DNA of 64,000 bases from QYQD01 sp040754095 (GTDB lineage Bacteria; Desulfobacterota; QYQD01): assembly GCA_040754095.1 (NCBI GenBank), contig JBFMFO010000007.1, forward strand, positions 1 to 64,000. The letters are read 5' to 3'. A program made the position numbers and the translations under genes. A model generated the notes under the pieces. That model made no database searches. It worked only from the letters and a program-made list of their open reading frames with translations, and was not told where the DNA came from. Positions 46,031-54,687 of the stretch are shown piece after piece. The number at the start of each line of letters is the position of its first letter. Position 1 is the first letter of the stretch.

Positions 46031-46227
46031 AGTTTTCATCCGGAAACCACCGTTTCCGGCCTACGGTCGGCCTAAGGCCGGATTCAGGCTTTCAGCTATC
46101 AGTCATCAGCCGTCAGCATGTTTGTTATCCGTTATCCGTTAACCGTTGTCCGACATTTTCTTTCGGTAAACGGTCAACAGTGAACGGTGTACCGGCTTCA
46201 TGCTGATAGCTGACTGCTGACAGCTCA
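46031..46227. repeat. nested catccggaaac / tcagc / gttatccgtt composite
   Basis: Same order of shells as at 31334, with an extra palindrome ggcctacggtcggcctaagg near the left. On the minus strand its edge supplies the TGA stop of the N-acetyltransferase gene. Confidence 0.8.
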
Positions 46228-46680
46228 TACCTGCAACAGTAACGCCACCTCATCACATTGAGGGAATTTGTAACATTTTATGCAATCGCTCCAGATCTTT
46301 TGCGGCAAGGTCGCTTTATCAATCTTTATAAATCCAAGGCGCATAAAGAAATCCGGCCGGTTTGTCAGGGTAAATATCCTGTAAATACCCAGGGTAATGG
46401 CCTCGCTGATACAGGCCTCCACCAGACTTCTCCCTATTCCACGCCTCTGGAAATCCTCAACTACGGCCAGAGATCTGATCTCTGCAAGGTCTTCCCAGCA
46501 GATATGCAAAGCACAGGTAGCTATGACCGGCCCATGGTCGCCATCCTGATAAACATAGAAATCGCGCAGGTTATCGTAAAGCTCGCTTAACGATCGACCC
46601 AATAGATCGCCTTGTTTGGCAAACGTGCTAAGCAATTGATGGATATTGGCGACATCAGATATGCGGGCTTTGCGGATCAT
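46225..46680 (-). CDS. GNAT N-acetyltransferase, probably short N-acetylglutamate synthase type
   Basis: Product of 151 residues with the GNAT fold: MIRKARISDVANIHQLL at the start and the acetyl-CoA loop RSLAVVEDFQRRGIGRSLVE (about residues 69-88). The FFMRLGFIKIDKATLPQKIW end is typical of short, stand-alone N-acetylglutamate synthases found in this class of bacteria. Its position between secA and the SPOR gene, near argJ and argS, agrees with a role in arginine synthesis, but another substrate is possible. It starts three bases after the SPOR gene. Confidence 0.78.
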   Translation of the reverse strand: MIRKARISDVANIHQLLSTFAKQGDLLGRSLSELYDNLRDFYVYQDGDHGPVIATCALHICWEDLAEIRSLAVVEDFQRRGIGRSLVEACISEAITLGIYRIFTLTNRPDFFMRLGFIKIDKATLPQKIWSDCIKCYKFPQCDEVALLLQV

Positions 46681-46683
46681 TTA

Positions 46684-47331
46684 TTATTCCTTTGCTGCTT
46701 TGGCAGCCTCACCAGAGGGAACCGGAATGGAAACTGTGGTTATGAACAGCCTGGTGTTTTCCTTCTCTGCTATACGGTCGGCAGCGCTATTGGCATCGCT
46801 TACGGCACTAAACCGCCCGATCTGCACACGGTACCATACACCGGCCCGTGGTATCTCACCCTTGATAATAAAGACCTCATACCCTTTCTTTTCCCACACG
46901 GCCTTCAATTCTTCGGCCTTAGCTGCGTCGCGAAGAGAGGCCACCTGTAACGTATAAAAAACATTAGGAGCCGGCCTTGTTTTTCCAGCGCTTGTTGCCT
47001 CTTCTGCCTGAAAGTCGCCAAGCTCCTCAGGGACCGGCACAATTTGACCGCCCTGGTTCATCTCCTGCCCTAAAAGATCCTCTCCTTGTTGAGTGGTAAC
47101 CGGCGTCAGGGGTTTATTTTCCTCAGGTTGCTGTCCGCTTTGAGTCGCAGGTGGCGAGGTCATAGTCTCAAGTTCTTTGTTAACACTGCTGAACATATCC
47201 CGGCCTACCCATATGCCGAATATAAACATCCAGAGAAGGACGCCAAGAGTAGCTATACCTATGGTTACCAACCCGCCCCGGCTGATCTCAAACTGATATA
47301 TACGTCGGTCTTTCTTCCCTTTAGAAGCCAT
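46684..47331 (-). CDS. membrane-anchored SPOR-domain protein
   Basis: Product of 215 residues. I start at ATG 47331, which has GGGAG five bases upstream. A cytoplasmic basic start (MASKGKKDRR) leads into one membrane segment (VTIGIATLGVLLWMFIFGIW), a Gln/Pro/Glu-rich linker, and a C-terminal SPOR domain (FYTLQVASLRDAAKAEELKA to RVQIGRFSAVSDANSAADRI). SPOR domains bind denuded peptidoglycan at the septum, so this is likely a cell-division accessory. It follows argS after a repeat and is coupled with the acetyltransferase. Confidence 0.88.
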   Translation of the reverse strand: MASKGKKDRRIYQFEISRGGLVTIGIATLGVLLWMFIFGIWVGRDMFSSVNKELETMTSPPATQSGQQPEENKPLTPVTTQQGEDLLGQEMNQGGQIVPVPEELGDFQAEEATSAGKTRPAPNVFYTLQVASLRDAAKAEELKAVWEKKGYEVFIIKGEIPRAGVWYRVQIGRFSAVSDANSAADRIAEKENTRLFITTVSIPVPSGEAAKAAKE

Positions 47332-47379
47332 ATTTACTCCCACCTAACCTACAGGGGCACACAGAGAAAATAAGCTTTC

Positions 47380-47488
47380 AGCGATCAGTTGTCAGCCGTC
47401 AGCAAGAATCTGAGATAAACAACAAATTAAGCTGAATGCTGATTGCTGAGTGCTGATTGCCCCATCCGGAAACCTTGCGTTTCCGGAT
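47380..47488. repeat. tcagc element with a catccggaaac hairpin
   Basis: Arms tttcagcgatcagttgtcag and gctgattgctgagtgctgat, then a compact perfect hairpin catccggaaac-cttgc-gtttccggatg at 47462-47488, ten bases after the argS stop. Confidence 0.75.
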
Positions 47489-47497
47489 GAAACCCCA

Positions 47498-49162
47498 TCA
47501 CATCTTGTCCGGCGCCGAGACGCCCAGCATCCTGAGGCCGTTTTTCAATACTTGCCGTACTCCCTGGATCAAGGCTAAGCGCGCCTGCGTAAGCGGCTCG
47601 GTTTCGCTTACGATGCGGTGTTTATTATAAAAATTATGCAGAGCAGCGGCCAGATCGCCCAGATAAAAGGCTATACGGTGCGGCTCAAGAGTTGTAGCGC
47701 TGTCCTCGATTACTTCAGGATAAAAAGAGAGTAGTTTCAGCAAGCGAAGCTCTTCCGGAGCAGTCAAAAGCGACGTATCCACTTTAGCTACAGGCCATAT
47801 CTCAATACTTTTCTCTGCCGCCATCTCAAAAACGCTGGATATGCGAGCATGGGCATATTGCACATAATAAACCGGGTTTTCCTGGCTCTGGCTCTTGGCC
47901 AGATCAAGGTCGAAATCCAGGTGACTGTTTGACCGCCGGGTCAGGAATATAAAGCGGGCTGCGTCCTTGCCCACCTCATCTATGACTTCCCGCAGCGTAA
48001 CAAATTCACCCGAGCGGGTGGACATTGCCACCGGGCTGCCGCCGCGCATCAGGTTTACCAACTGCACCAGGATAATATGCACCTTTTCCTTGGGCTGGCC
48101 GAGGGCCTCCACCGCGGCCTTAAGCCGCGGGACATAACCGTGGTGATCAGCCCCCCATATATCGATTATGAGGTCGAAACCCCTCTCAAATTTATTGAGA
48201 TGATAGGCGATATCCGAGGCAAAATAAGTAGTGGCCCCCTTCCCGCGCACCACTACCCGGTCTTTTTCATCACCGAAGGCCGAGGCTTTAAACCATAACG
48301 CCCCCTCCGCTTCATAAATAAAGTCTCTCTCTCTGAGCATATCTATGGCCCTATCCACTGTGCCGGTGTCAAAAAGGCTCTTCTCACTAAACCAGTGATC
48401 GTGAAGGACGTTGAAATCCGTAAGATCCCGCTTGATACCCTCCAGAATAACCTGTTGTGCCTCCCGGGTAAAATATGGTATGGCCGGCTCCGTAGATTCG
48501 TTTAGAAAACGTTGCCCTTCCCGCTCAATAATGTCCTGAGCGATATCCTTTATATAATCGCCTTGATAATGGTTGGCCGGGAATTCGATTTTCTCCCCTA
48601 AAAGCTCCCGGTAACGCAGATAGGTAGAAGCCCCTAAGGTCTCCATCTGGGTACCGATATCATTTATGTAATATTCCCTTTCCACCTGGAATCCGGCCGC
48701 ATCCAGGAGATTGGCCAGGCTGTCTCCTACGGCTGCTCCTCGTCCGTGCCCTATATGCAGAGGGCCGGTAGGGTTGGCGCTGACAAATTCCACCTGTACT
48801 TTTCGTCCCTGGCCTATTTTAGATCGCCCATAATTTTTACGCTCCCGGTCAATCTCCGCTAATGCCTCCCGCCAGCAGCTATCTTTTACGAAAAAATTAA
48901 TGAACCCCGGGCCCGCTACCTCTACTTTCGACAAAAAATCGACGCTTTTTCCTATCTCTTCAGACAGCGCCCGAGCAACGTCGCGCGGGCTCTTTTTGAG
49001 AGAACCGGCCATTACTAAGGCTACATTCGACGAATAATCGCCGTGGGTCTCTGTTTTGGGCCTTTCGAGCTGAAAGCCGGGAACATCTTTATATTCTATT
49101 CCCTGCCGGTCAAAAAAGGCCTTTATACTATCCAAAACAACTAACTGCAGTTTTTTTCGCAT
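47498..49162 (-). CDS. argS: arginyl-tRNA synthetase
   Basis: Charges tRNA-Arg. The class I HIGH motif is in NPTGPLHIGHGRGAAVGDSL (about residues 130-149) and the region SGEFVTLREVIDEV with AMSTRSG replaces the KMSKR loop, as in many ArgRS. The DALR anticodon-binding domain ends in GLRMLGVSAPDKM. Length 554 is standard. The upstream ribosome site is weak. Confidence 0.96.
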   Translation of the reverse strand: MRKKLQLVVLDSIKAFFDRQGIEYKDVPGFQLERPKTETHGDYSSNVALVMAGSLKKSPRDVARALSEEIGKSVDFLSKVEVAGPGFINFFVKDSCWREALAEIDRERKNYGRSKIGQGRKVQVEFVSANPTGPLHIGHGRGAAVGDSLANLLDAAGFQVEREYYINDIGTQMETLGASTYLRYRELLGEKIEFPANHYQGDYIKDIAQDIIEREGQRFLNESTEPAIPYFTREAQQVILEGIKRDLTDFNVLHDHWFSEKSLFDTGTVDRAIDMLRERDFIYEAEGALWFKASAFGDEKDRVVVRGKGATTYFASDIAYHLNKFERGFDLIIDIWGADHHGYVPRLKAAVEALGQPKEKVHIILVQLVNLMRGGSPVAMSTRSGEFVTLREVIDEVGKDAARFIFLTRRSNSHLDFDLDLAKSQSQENPVYYVQYAHARISSVFEMAAEKSIEIWPVAKVDTSLLTAPEELRLLKLLSFYPEVIEDSATTLEPHRIAFYLGDLAAALHNFYNKHRIVSETEPLTQARLALIQGVRQVLKNGLRMLGVSAPDKM

Positions 49163-49213
49163 CTGGTCTAATCCATTAATGTCTTTAAATTTATAAACCG
49201 TTTGGTTGTGTTG

Positions 49214-50353
49214 TCAAGGATTGACTGTAACGCGCGGATTACGGCTGCCTACGGCACAGAGAAGGTCATAGCTGATAGTCCCGGCCCGATCCGCCACCTC
49301 ATCTACAGAGATAACCTGATCACCCTGTCTTCCAAAAATGACCACCTCATCATCTACGGCTGCGCCTTCAATGTGGCTCACATCAATCATGGTCAGACAC
49401 ATACACACCGTACCCAGCACGGGCGCCCGTTTCTGACGTATCAGCACCTCTCCCCGGTTGGAAATAGAGCGGCTGTATCCGGCATCATAGCCTACCGGCA
49501 CTACAGCAATAGTCTTTGCCTCGGGTGTAACGTACCTCCGGCCATAACTGATCGAGGCGCCTGCCGGTACTTTTTTAACCTGGATCACCTTACTTTTAAA
49601 GGTCATTACCGGCCTTAGCGCCGCTACGCCTTGCATGTCCTTACCGGGATATGCGCCATAGATCATGATACCCGGTCGTACCAGGTTCATCCGTGCCGCC
49701 GGGTGGGCCATCAGCCCTGCCGAATTGGCAATATGATTTTGGGGAAGCTCAAACCCTAACCCCCTGCCGATATTAATAGCCTCATTAAAGTGTTCTAATT
49801 GACTCAAAGTGTAATCCCTATCATTACTGCTGTCCGCACAGGATAGATGCGACATAAGCCCTAAGACCTTGATGCCTTCCTTCCCACGAACGTAAGAAAG
49901 GATAGCTGGCAAATCAGTTATGCCTACACCCAGACGCCCCATGCCCGTATCAACCTTTATGTAAATGCCTGCTACCCTGTCTCTATTTTGGGATTCTCTG
50001 GAAAGGGCATCTATAAGCTCAAAGTTATAGACCACAGGAGAGATATTGAACTCAACAATCTCAAATACGTCCCGCTTTGATTCCGGCAGGTGCAGGATAA
50101 CAGGAGTCCAGACGCCGGCTTGCCTTAAAGTTACGGCCTCCTCCATTATGGATACGAAGAAGCCGTCAGCGCCTTGCTCTTGAAGGGCCTGTGCAACCGG
50201 AATAAGACCATGTCCATAGGCATCTGATTTTATTACAGGGAAAACTGCCGTTTCACGCCACGGCGCATCTTCGACCGGTTTGACCAGCCGTTTTGCCTCG
50301 CTGAAGTTATGCCTTACGGCCGAAAGGTCAATTTCAACCCTGTTTAATGCCAT
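49214..50353 (-). CDS. alr: alanine racemase
   Basis: PLP enzyme that makes D-alanine for peptidoglycan. The cofactor Lys is K42 in VIKSDAYGHG, and a catalytic Tyr lies in SISYGRRYVTPE (about residue 268). Length 379 is normal. ATG 50353 has no clear ribosome site. It precedes argS by 51 bases and the two are probably read together. Confidence 0.95.
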   Translation of the reverse strand: MALNRVEIDLSAVRHNFSEAKRLVKPVEDAPWRETAVFPVIKSDAYGHGLIPVAQALQEQGADGFFVSIMEEAVTLRQAGVWTPVILHLPESKRDVFEIVEFNISPVVYNFELIDALSRESQNRDRVAGIYIKVDTGMGRLGVGITDLPAILSYVRGKEGIKVLGLMSHLSCADSSNDRDYTLSQLEHFNEAINIGRGLGFELPQNHIANSAGLMAHPAARMNLVRPGIMIYGAYPGKDMQGVAALRPVMTFKSKVIQVKKVPAGASISYGRRYVTPEAKTIAVVPVGYDAGYSRSISNRGEVLIRQKRAPVLGTVCMCLTMIDVSHIEGAAVDDEVVIFGRQGDQVISVDEVADRAGTISYDLLCAVGSRNPRVTVNP

Positions 50354-50607
50354 TTTATGCAGAACAAGCCCGTGCTATCGCCCTATAGAAATAAGTTTCG
50401 AATCTTGCGTAACTTACCAGATTGCATCCCGTGTTACAAGGGCTTTATGGCACCGGTTTTCTCCCATTTTTTTATGGAACCCCTCTATTCCTTTGCTCCA
50501 CGGTCTTCGCAGTGACCCTACCGAGGTTCGCAGGTTGGGAATACTTGCCCCTTTCCGCCTAAGGCGGACTGCTCCAGCAAGTTTCTCAGGGATAAAGGGT
50601 TCCTTTC
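50354..50607. other. gap before alr, unexplained
   Basis: About 250 bases with a palindrome ccgcctaaggcgga at 50557-50570 and no member of the main repeat families. A 68-codon minus-strand frame crosses it but has no ribosome site or recognisable family, and I treat it as chance. Confidence 0.4.
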
Positions 50608-51393
50608 TCACCAAGGCCACAGGGCGTCAAGGGCTTCTACACTCTTAAAAACATCTTCCTCGCGATGGGGCTCAAGAGTAATTATCGGCCTGGGGGAGCA
50701 ATTCTTCAGGCAGGAAAAAACTGATCCGAAATCTATATTGCCACGCCCGAGGGCCAGATGGGAATCAGTGTCCCCTAAATTGTCGTGCAGGTGGAGCTGT
50801 CCCAGATAAGGGCGCATTTTTTCCAGCCACTCGCCCATATCCGCGCGGCCAAACACATGCCAGTGCCCTATATCAAAGCAAAAGCCGGCGTGGGACGAGT
50901 TAAGCTGCGACAACAGGGCTACGTGGAGGTCTGGAGTCTCTTCATAAACATTTTCCAGCATCACCTTTGTACCCGCTCCCTGGGCCAGAGTTATCAGTGG
51001 CAACCAGGTCTCAACACTCCTTTCCAGCCAGGAATCTACCTGATTTTGATAGATTTGACTGATAAAGCCGGTGTGGCAGACCACACTGAGCGGCTCAAAA
51101 ACCGGCAGCAGTTCAAATGCCTGCCGCAGCCGCTTCATCGTCGCCTTTCGCATAAGTGGGTCAGGTGACCCCGGCACCATATCCATAAAAGGGGCGTGCA
51201 GGGTAACAGAAAGGCCTTCCTGGCGCAGGATTCGTGCTATCTCTGTAAACTGAACCAGGGAAAATTCATCCAGCGCCTGACTATCTATGCCGATCTCCGG
51301 ATTGATACGGTTCCTTAAGATCACCGGCAGGTATTTGTTCTTGAGCAGGACAAAAGGAACGTTTATCTGGATCCGGCTAATCAAATTATTCAT
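50608..51393 (-). CDS. sugar phosphate isomerase/epimerase-type TIM barrel
   Basis: Product of 261 residues with the AP-endonuclease-2/xylose-isomerase fold. Likely metal ligands appear at the ends of successive strands: TLHAPFMD, MLENVYEET, CFDIGHWHVFG, QLHLHDNLGD and TLEPHREED. Such proteins isomerise sugars or cut DNA; without the Nfo-specific motifs a sugar role is more likely. It is the last housekeeping gene before the restriction operon, 82 bases from the res stop. Confidence 0.8.
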   Translation of the reverse strand: MNNLISRIQINVPFVLLKNKYLPVILRNRINPEIGIDSQALDEFSLVQFTEIARILRQEGLSVTLHAPFMDMVPGSPDPLMRKATMKRLRQAFELLPVFEPLSVVCHTGFISQIYQNQVDSWLERSVETWLPLITLAQGAGTKVMLENVYEETPDLHVALLSQLNSSHAGFCFDIGHWHVFGRADMGEWLEKMRPYLGQLHLHDNLGDTDSHLALGRGNIDFGSVFSCLKNCSPRPIITLEPHREEDVFKSVEALDALWPW

Positions 51394-51475
51394 TGTTGAT
51401 TGTATGCCTTTCTTAGGCTCATGATTATGAGATTGATTTAACGGTGGAGGGGCCGCTTTCTTCTGTTGTGTTTAC

Positions 51476-54298
51476 TTAGAACAAAAATAGTTGGCTTTTT
51501 GCCTTGGCAATAATATTATCCCTAAGCCCTTTACAGAAAGGCACAAGCGCTTCAAACGAAAGTCCCTTATTACTTTTATACAGGCTTTCTGAAAGAATCA
51601 GATATTCCCATTTTTGAGGTTGAGTTATACCTTCTGGTGGCGGCACCAATGACGCCTGTTCACACCAGGCAGTAGCAGCCTGCACCTTGACGGCGACATT
51701 AGGGTTGTCAATATCTTTGTCCGCCTTTGTTTCAACGAGGTATATTTTGTCTGGTGCTTTAACTATAAAGTCAACCTCGTAATTTCTCAATATGCCTGTC
51801 TCATCTCTATATGTAATTTTAAGTTTGTGCCTTCTATCCAACTTCGCAAAGGCAAGTACATCAGCGGAGTTGTTCAGCATCTTCTGCATAAAATCTCTTT
51901 CAAATCCCCCACCTTTTGGTTGATAGCCGTTTTTCGGGTAAATGCTTCTTTCGGTATCAACAGATTTACTTTCTCTCACCATAATGCGCGGGACATCGGA
52001 CAGCCTTCCCCATGTACCCTTCTTGACTTCAAATTTATAGCCTGCGATGAGTTTGATAATAGACTTGCTTGTCGTTTCCACAACATGGTCGAAAACAGGC
52101 TGATAGTTGAGTACCGGATAGTTTTCAGGAGAGGAAAAATCTATGGGTTCGCCAAAACAATATTCTGACACATACTCATCAATGGTCTCGGCAATCTGTG
52201 CCTGTTTTGCTGAAAGGATCGATGTCTTTCCCCTTGTAGCCACGGACTTTGACGCCTGTCTTAAGAAAAATGAGTAGTCAAAGTACTCATTATCCAATTT
52301 CCAGGCCCTTGTCTTTACTCCGGTTTGCACGTGAGTTTCCTGAATAATGAGCTTCGAGAGGTATTTTTTTAGTTGATTAAAGTCAACCCGGTATTTAGGA
52401 AGGCTTTTAATATCAATCTGCGAAAGTTCGGGCATCTTTCCTTCATCAAAGACCTGTATGGGCCACGCGATATCAAAAAGAGGAATTCTCTCTGTTACGG
52501 CATCGACAGGGATAATATCGCCGGTTGATGTCTCTTTGCTCGTGTCACCCACTCCGAATACATATCCCTGCTCTCTAAGTTTATTGTAAAATTCTATAAA
52601 TCTCGGGTGCTCTACGACAAAAAGAAAATCAAAGGAATTGGAGGGATTTTTCTTTCTTTTTATTTGGTGATAAGCTTCTACTTTAGCGTCCTGTAATTCC
52701 GGATATTCATAAGACGGAAACATCAGCCTCAACCCTCTGCCGACTATCTGCTCAAGCAATAAGTCGGCCTCTGTTGCCCTAAGAACTACTGTAACGCATA
52801 TATTGTTTTTATCAAAACCTTCTCTTAGCATAAGAACGGAAATAACAATCCTTAACGGATCATCATCTATATCTATTCTGTCGAGATTCTTTCTCGCCGT
52901 TTCAATTTCCTTACCAGGGAGGTCGGAATGGATAACGAGGACCTTGGCGTCATCGTAATACTGACTGTTTTCATCCGTAAGCCTCGCAAAATGCTCCGCT
53001 GTGAGGTCAGCAACCGTTGTGTCTTCACACAGGACCATCATAACGGGCTTTTTGGTTATGCCCTTCTTTTTAAATTCAACAGCAAGCTGCTCCAGCTTTT
53101 TCCTGCCGATGTCAAGCAGCAATTTCTGTCCTGTTGAAAGGGCTTTTATTTCACCCCTCTTATGCCCGCCTTCTGCCTCATACCTTTCAGCCCTGAACTC
53201 AAGCTCTTCTAAAGATTCCCCGGCAATAGCCTGTCGCTGCTCAAGGAAAAGCTGTTTTACCAGCATGTTCTGCATGGCGCTTAACAGGTCGTAGTCATAG
53301 ATAATATGCGGGAAATATTCCCTCTTTTCTGCGCTTCCATAAAATGGAGTAGCCGAGTAATCAATCTGTAAAAATACACCCTGTTCTTTTTTGTGGTTTT
53401 CCTTCAACCCCGCATAAAGCACATTCATAAACTGTCGCCAGACAAGTTCCTCGCCTTTTGCAGACTTCTTCCCATGCACATGGTGGGCCTCATCATTCAT
53501 TATTACAAGGTCGGGATACTCAGACAGAAAATCGGCTATTACCTGACCCCTCGGCATTTCTTCAACATCAGCCCCTGTAAATTTATCCCATAAGCTGGAT
53601 ACAGAGGACTTAAGCCTGAACTGTTGCCAGTTCGTTATAAAGACAAAGGGACCGTCAGGTGGTGTTGTGTTAGGCTTAACATCATCAGGCTCAAGAATAT
53701 CCATATGAAATCTATCACGCCAGTGTGACCCTTCCGGCATGAACAGGGAGCGTTTATAATCTGATGTCTCAGGCAATCTATTACCTGTTTTTAAATCCCT
53801 TTTCCCTTTAAAGGAATCGAGAAGCCTGTTCAAGACCTCATGTCCAGGGGTCACAACCAGAAAACGGTAAGAATAATTTCCAGGCCGCTCATCATTAAGT
53901 CTATTAAAATACTGCCATACAAGAAGGGCAGCCAGTACCCATGTCTTCCCGGAGCCGGTTGCCATCTTCAGGGCATATTTAGAGAAGGGGATTGTCTCTA
54001 CTTCCTGTTTCAATGGAAGGTGTTGATAAATAGACTCCGGGGCTACCCTCTCAAAGACCTCCTGCAGGGTCTTGGCTTGAAGGATTTCATGGCAGTATAC
54101 GACGGTCTCAATCGCCCTCTGCTGGCACAGGTGAAACCTTTCCGTGGCATCTTCATCCCTTTTAAACCAGTAATTGAAAAGCTCCAAGGTGGTCTGAGTA
54201 ACCCCAGGCCAGCCCTGCTCTACCCATGCATGGACTTCACCTTCCAAGGCATTGGCGAGGTACATTTGGGAGAAGGGTTGATTATTCTTTTTTGCCAT
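51476..54298 (-). CDS. res: type III restriction enzyme, Res subunit
   Basis: Helicase-nuclease of a type III restriction-modification system, 940 residues. Motif I MATGSGKT (residues 112-119), motif II MNDEAHH (267-273), motif VI QIVGRGLRL (about 500) define a superfamily 2 motor. Near the C-terminus VDFIVKAPDKIYLVETKAD gives the PD-(D/E)XK nuclease residues D843, E856 and K858. It starts six bases after the DUF4325 gene, so it is translationally coupled to it. All motifs are intact, so it should be active if made; it needs Mod to recognise DNA. Confidence 0.95.
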   Translation of the reverse strand: MAKKNNQPFSQMYLANALEGEVHAWVEQGWPGVTQTTLELFNYWFKRDEDATERFHLCQQRAIETVVYCHEILQAKTLQEVFERVAPESIYQHLPLKQEVETIPFSKYALKMATGSGKTWVLAALLVWQYFNRLNDERPGNYSYRFLVVTPGHEVLNRLLDSFKGKRDLKTGNRLPETSDYKRSLFMPEGSHWRDRFHMDILEPDDVKPNTTPPDGPFVFITNWQQFRLKSSVSSLWDKFTGADVEEMPRGQVIADFLSEYPDLVIMNDEAHHVHGKKSAKGEELVWRQFMNVLYAGLKENHKKEQGVFLQIDYSATPFYGSAEKREYFPHIIYDYDLLSAMQNMLVKQLFLEQRQAIAGESLEELEFRAERYEAEGGHKRGEIKALSTGQKLLLDIGRKKLEQLAVEFKKKGITKKPVMMVLCEDTTVADLTAEHFARLTDENSQYYDDAKVLVIHSDLPGKEIETARKNLDRIDIDDDPLRIVISVLMLREGFDKNNICVTVVLRATEADLLLEQIVGRGLRLMFPSYEYPELQDAKVEAYHQIKRKKNPSNSFDFLFVVEHPRFIEFYNKLREQGYVFGVGDTSKETSTGDIIPVDAVTERIPLFDIAWPIQVFDEGKMPELSQIDIKSLPKYRVDFNQLKKYLSKLIIQETHVQTGVKTRAWKLDNEYFDYSFFLRQASKSVATRGKTSILSAKQAQIAETIDEYVSEYCFGEPIDFSSPENYPVLNYQPVFDHVVETTSKSIIKLIAGYKFEVKKGTWGRLSDVPRIMVRESKSVDTERSIYPKNGYQPKGGGFERDFMQKMLNNSADVLAFAKLDRRHKLKITYRDETGILRNYEVDFIVKAPDKIYLVETKADKDIDNPNVAVKVQAATAWCEQASLVPPPEGITQPQKWEYLILSESLYKSNKGLSFEALVPFCKGLRDNIIAKAKSQLFLF

Positions 54299-54304
54299 TG
54301 AGAC

Positions 54305-54673
54305 TTATCTATTCCGCTTTACAGCCAATTTAAATCTGCCCTTCGGCGTTTGCTCTAACAGATTACGTTCCCTAATCCTTGCCATAACGAGATCATTAAG
54401 CAATGCTCTATCAAAATCGGTCATATTCACAAAGGAAAGTTTACTTTTAACCGCATCTAAAGAATATTTAAGCAACAGCTTAGCAAACGCCTCGTCAATA
54501 AAAGAAGGGGATGCTATTGAAAGATTTGAAAAATCAACAATAATTCTATCTTTCGCTTTCCAAAAAAGCTCTATAACTTTCCGAATTTTTTTGCCATGCT
54601 CCCTGGAAACAGTATCGACCCCTGCTATTTTTTTAATATCTATATAGGTCTCTCTTAATCCCGCAGCAAACAT
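54305..54673 (-). CDS. STAS-like protein, DUF4325
   Basis: A 122-residue protein whose middle (RIIVDFSNLSIASPSFIDEA) matches the STAS-like DUF4325 domain, which resembles anti-sigma-factor antagonists. AGAGGTG lies seven bases before the ATG. It is 14 bases after a GHKL ATPase gene and six before res, so the four genes form one operon. The sequence is notably AT-rich. A switch role together with the ATPase is inference; no phosphorylatable Ser/Thr can be assigned safely, though S74/S76 lie near the place where antagonists are phosphorylated. Confidence 0.82.
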   Translation of the reverse strand: MFAAGLRETYIDIKKIAGVDTVSREHGKKIRKVIELFWKAKDRIIVDFSNLSIASPSFIDEAFAKLLLKYSLDAVKSKLSFVNMTDFDRALLNDLVMARIRERNLLEQTPKGRFKLAVKRNR

Positions 54674-54687
54674 ATTGCTTCACCTCT

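Noticed and set aside
50414..50620. 68-codon minus-strand frame before alr
   Set aside because: No ribosome site, no recognised family, overlaps the end of the isomerase gene.
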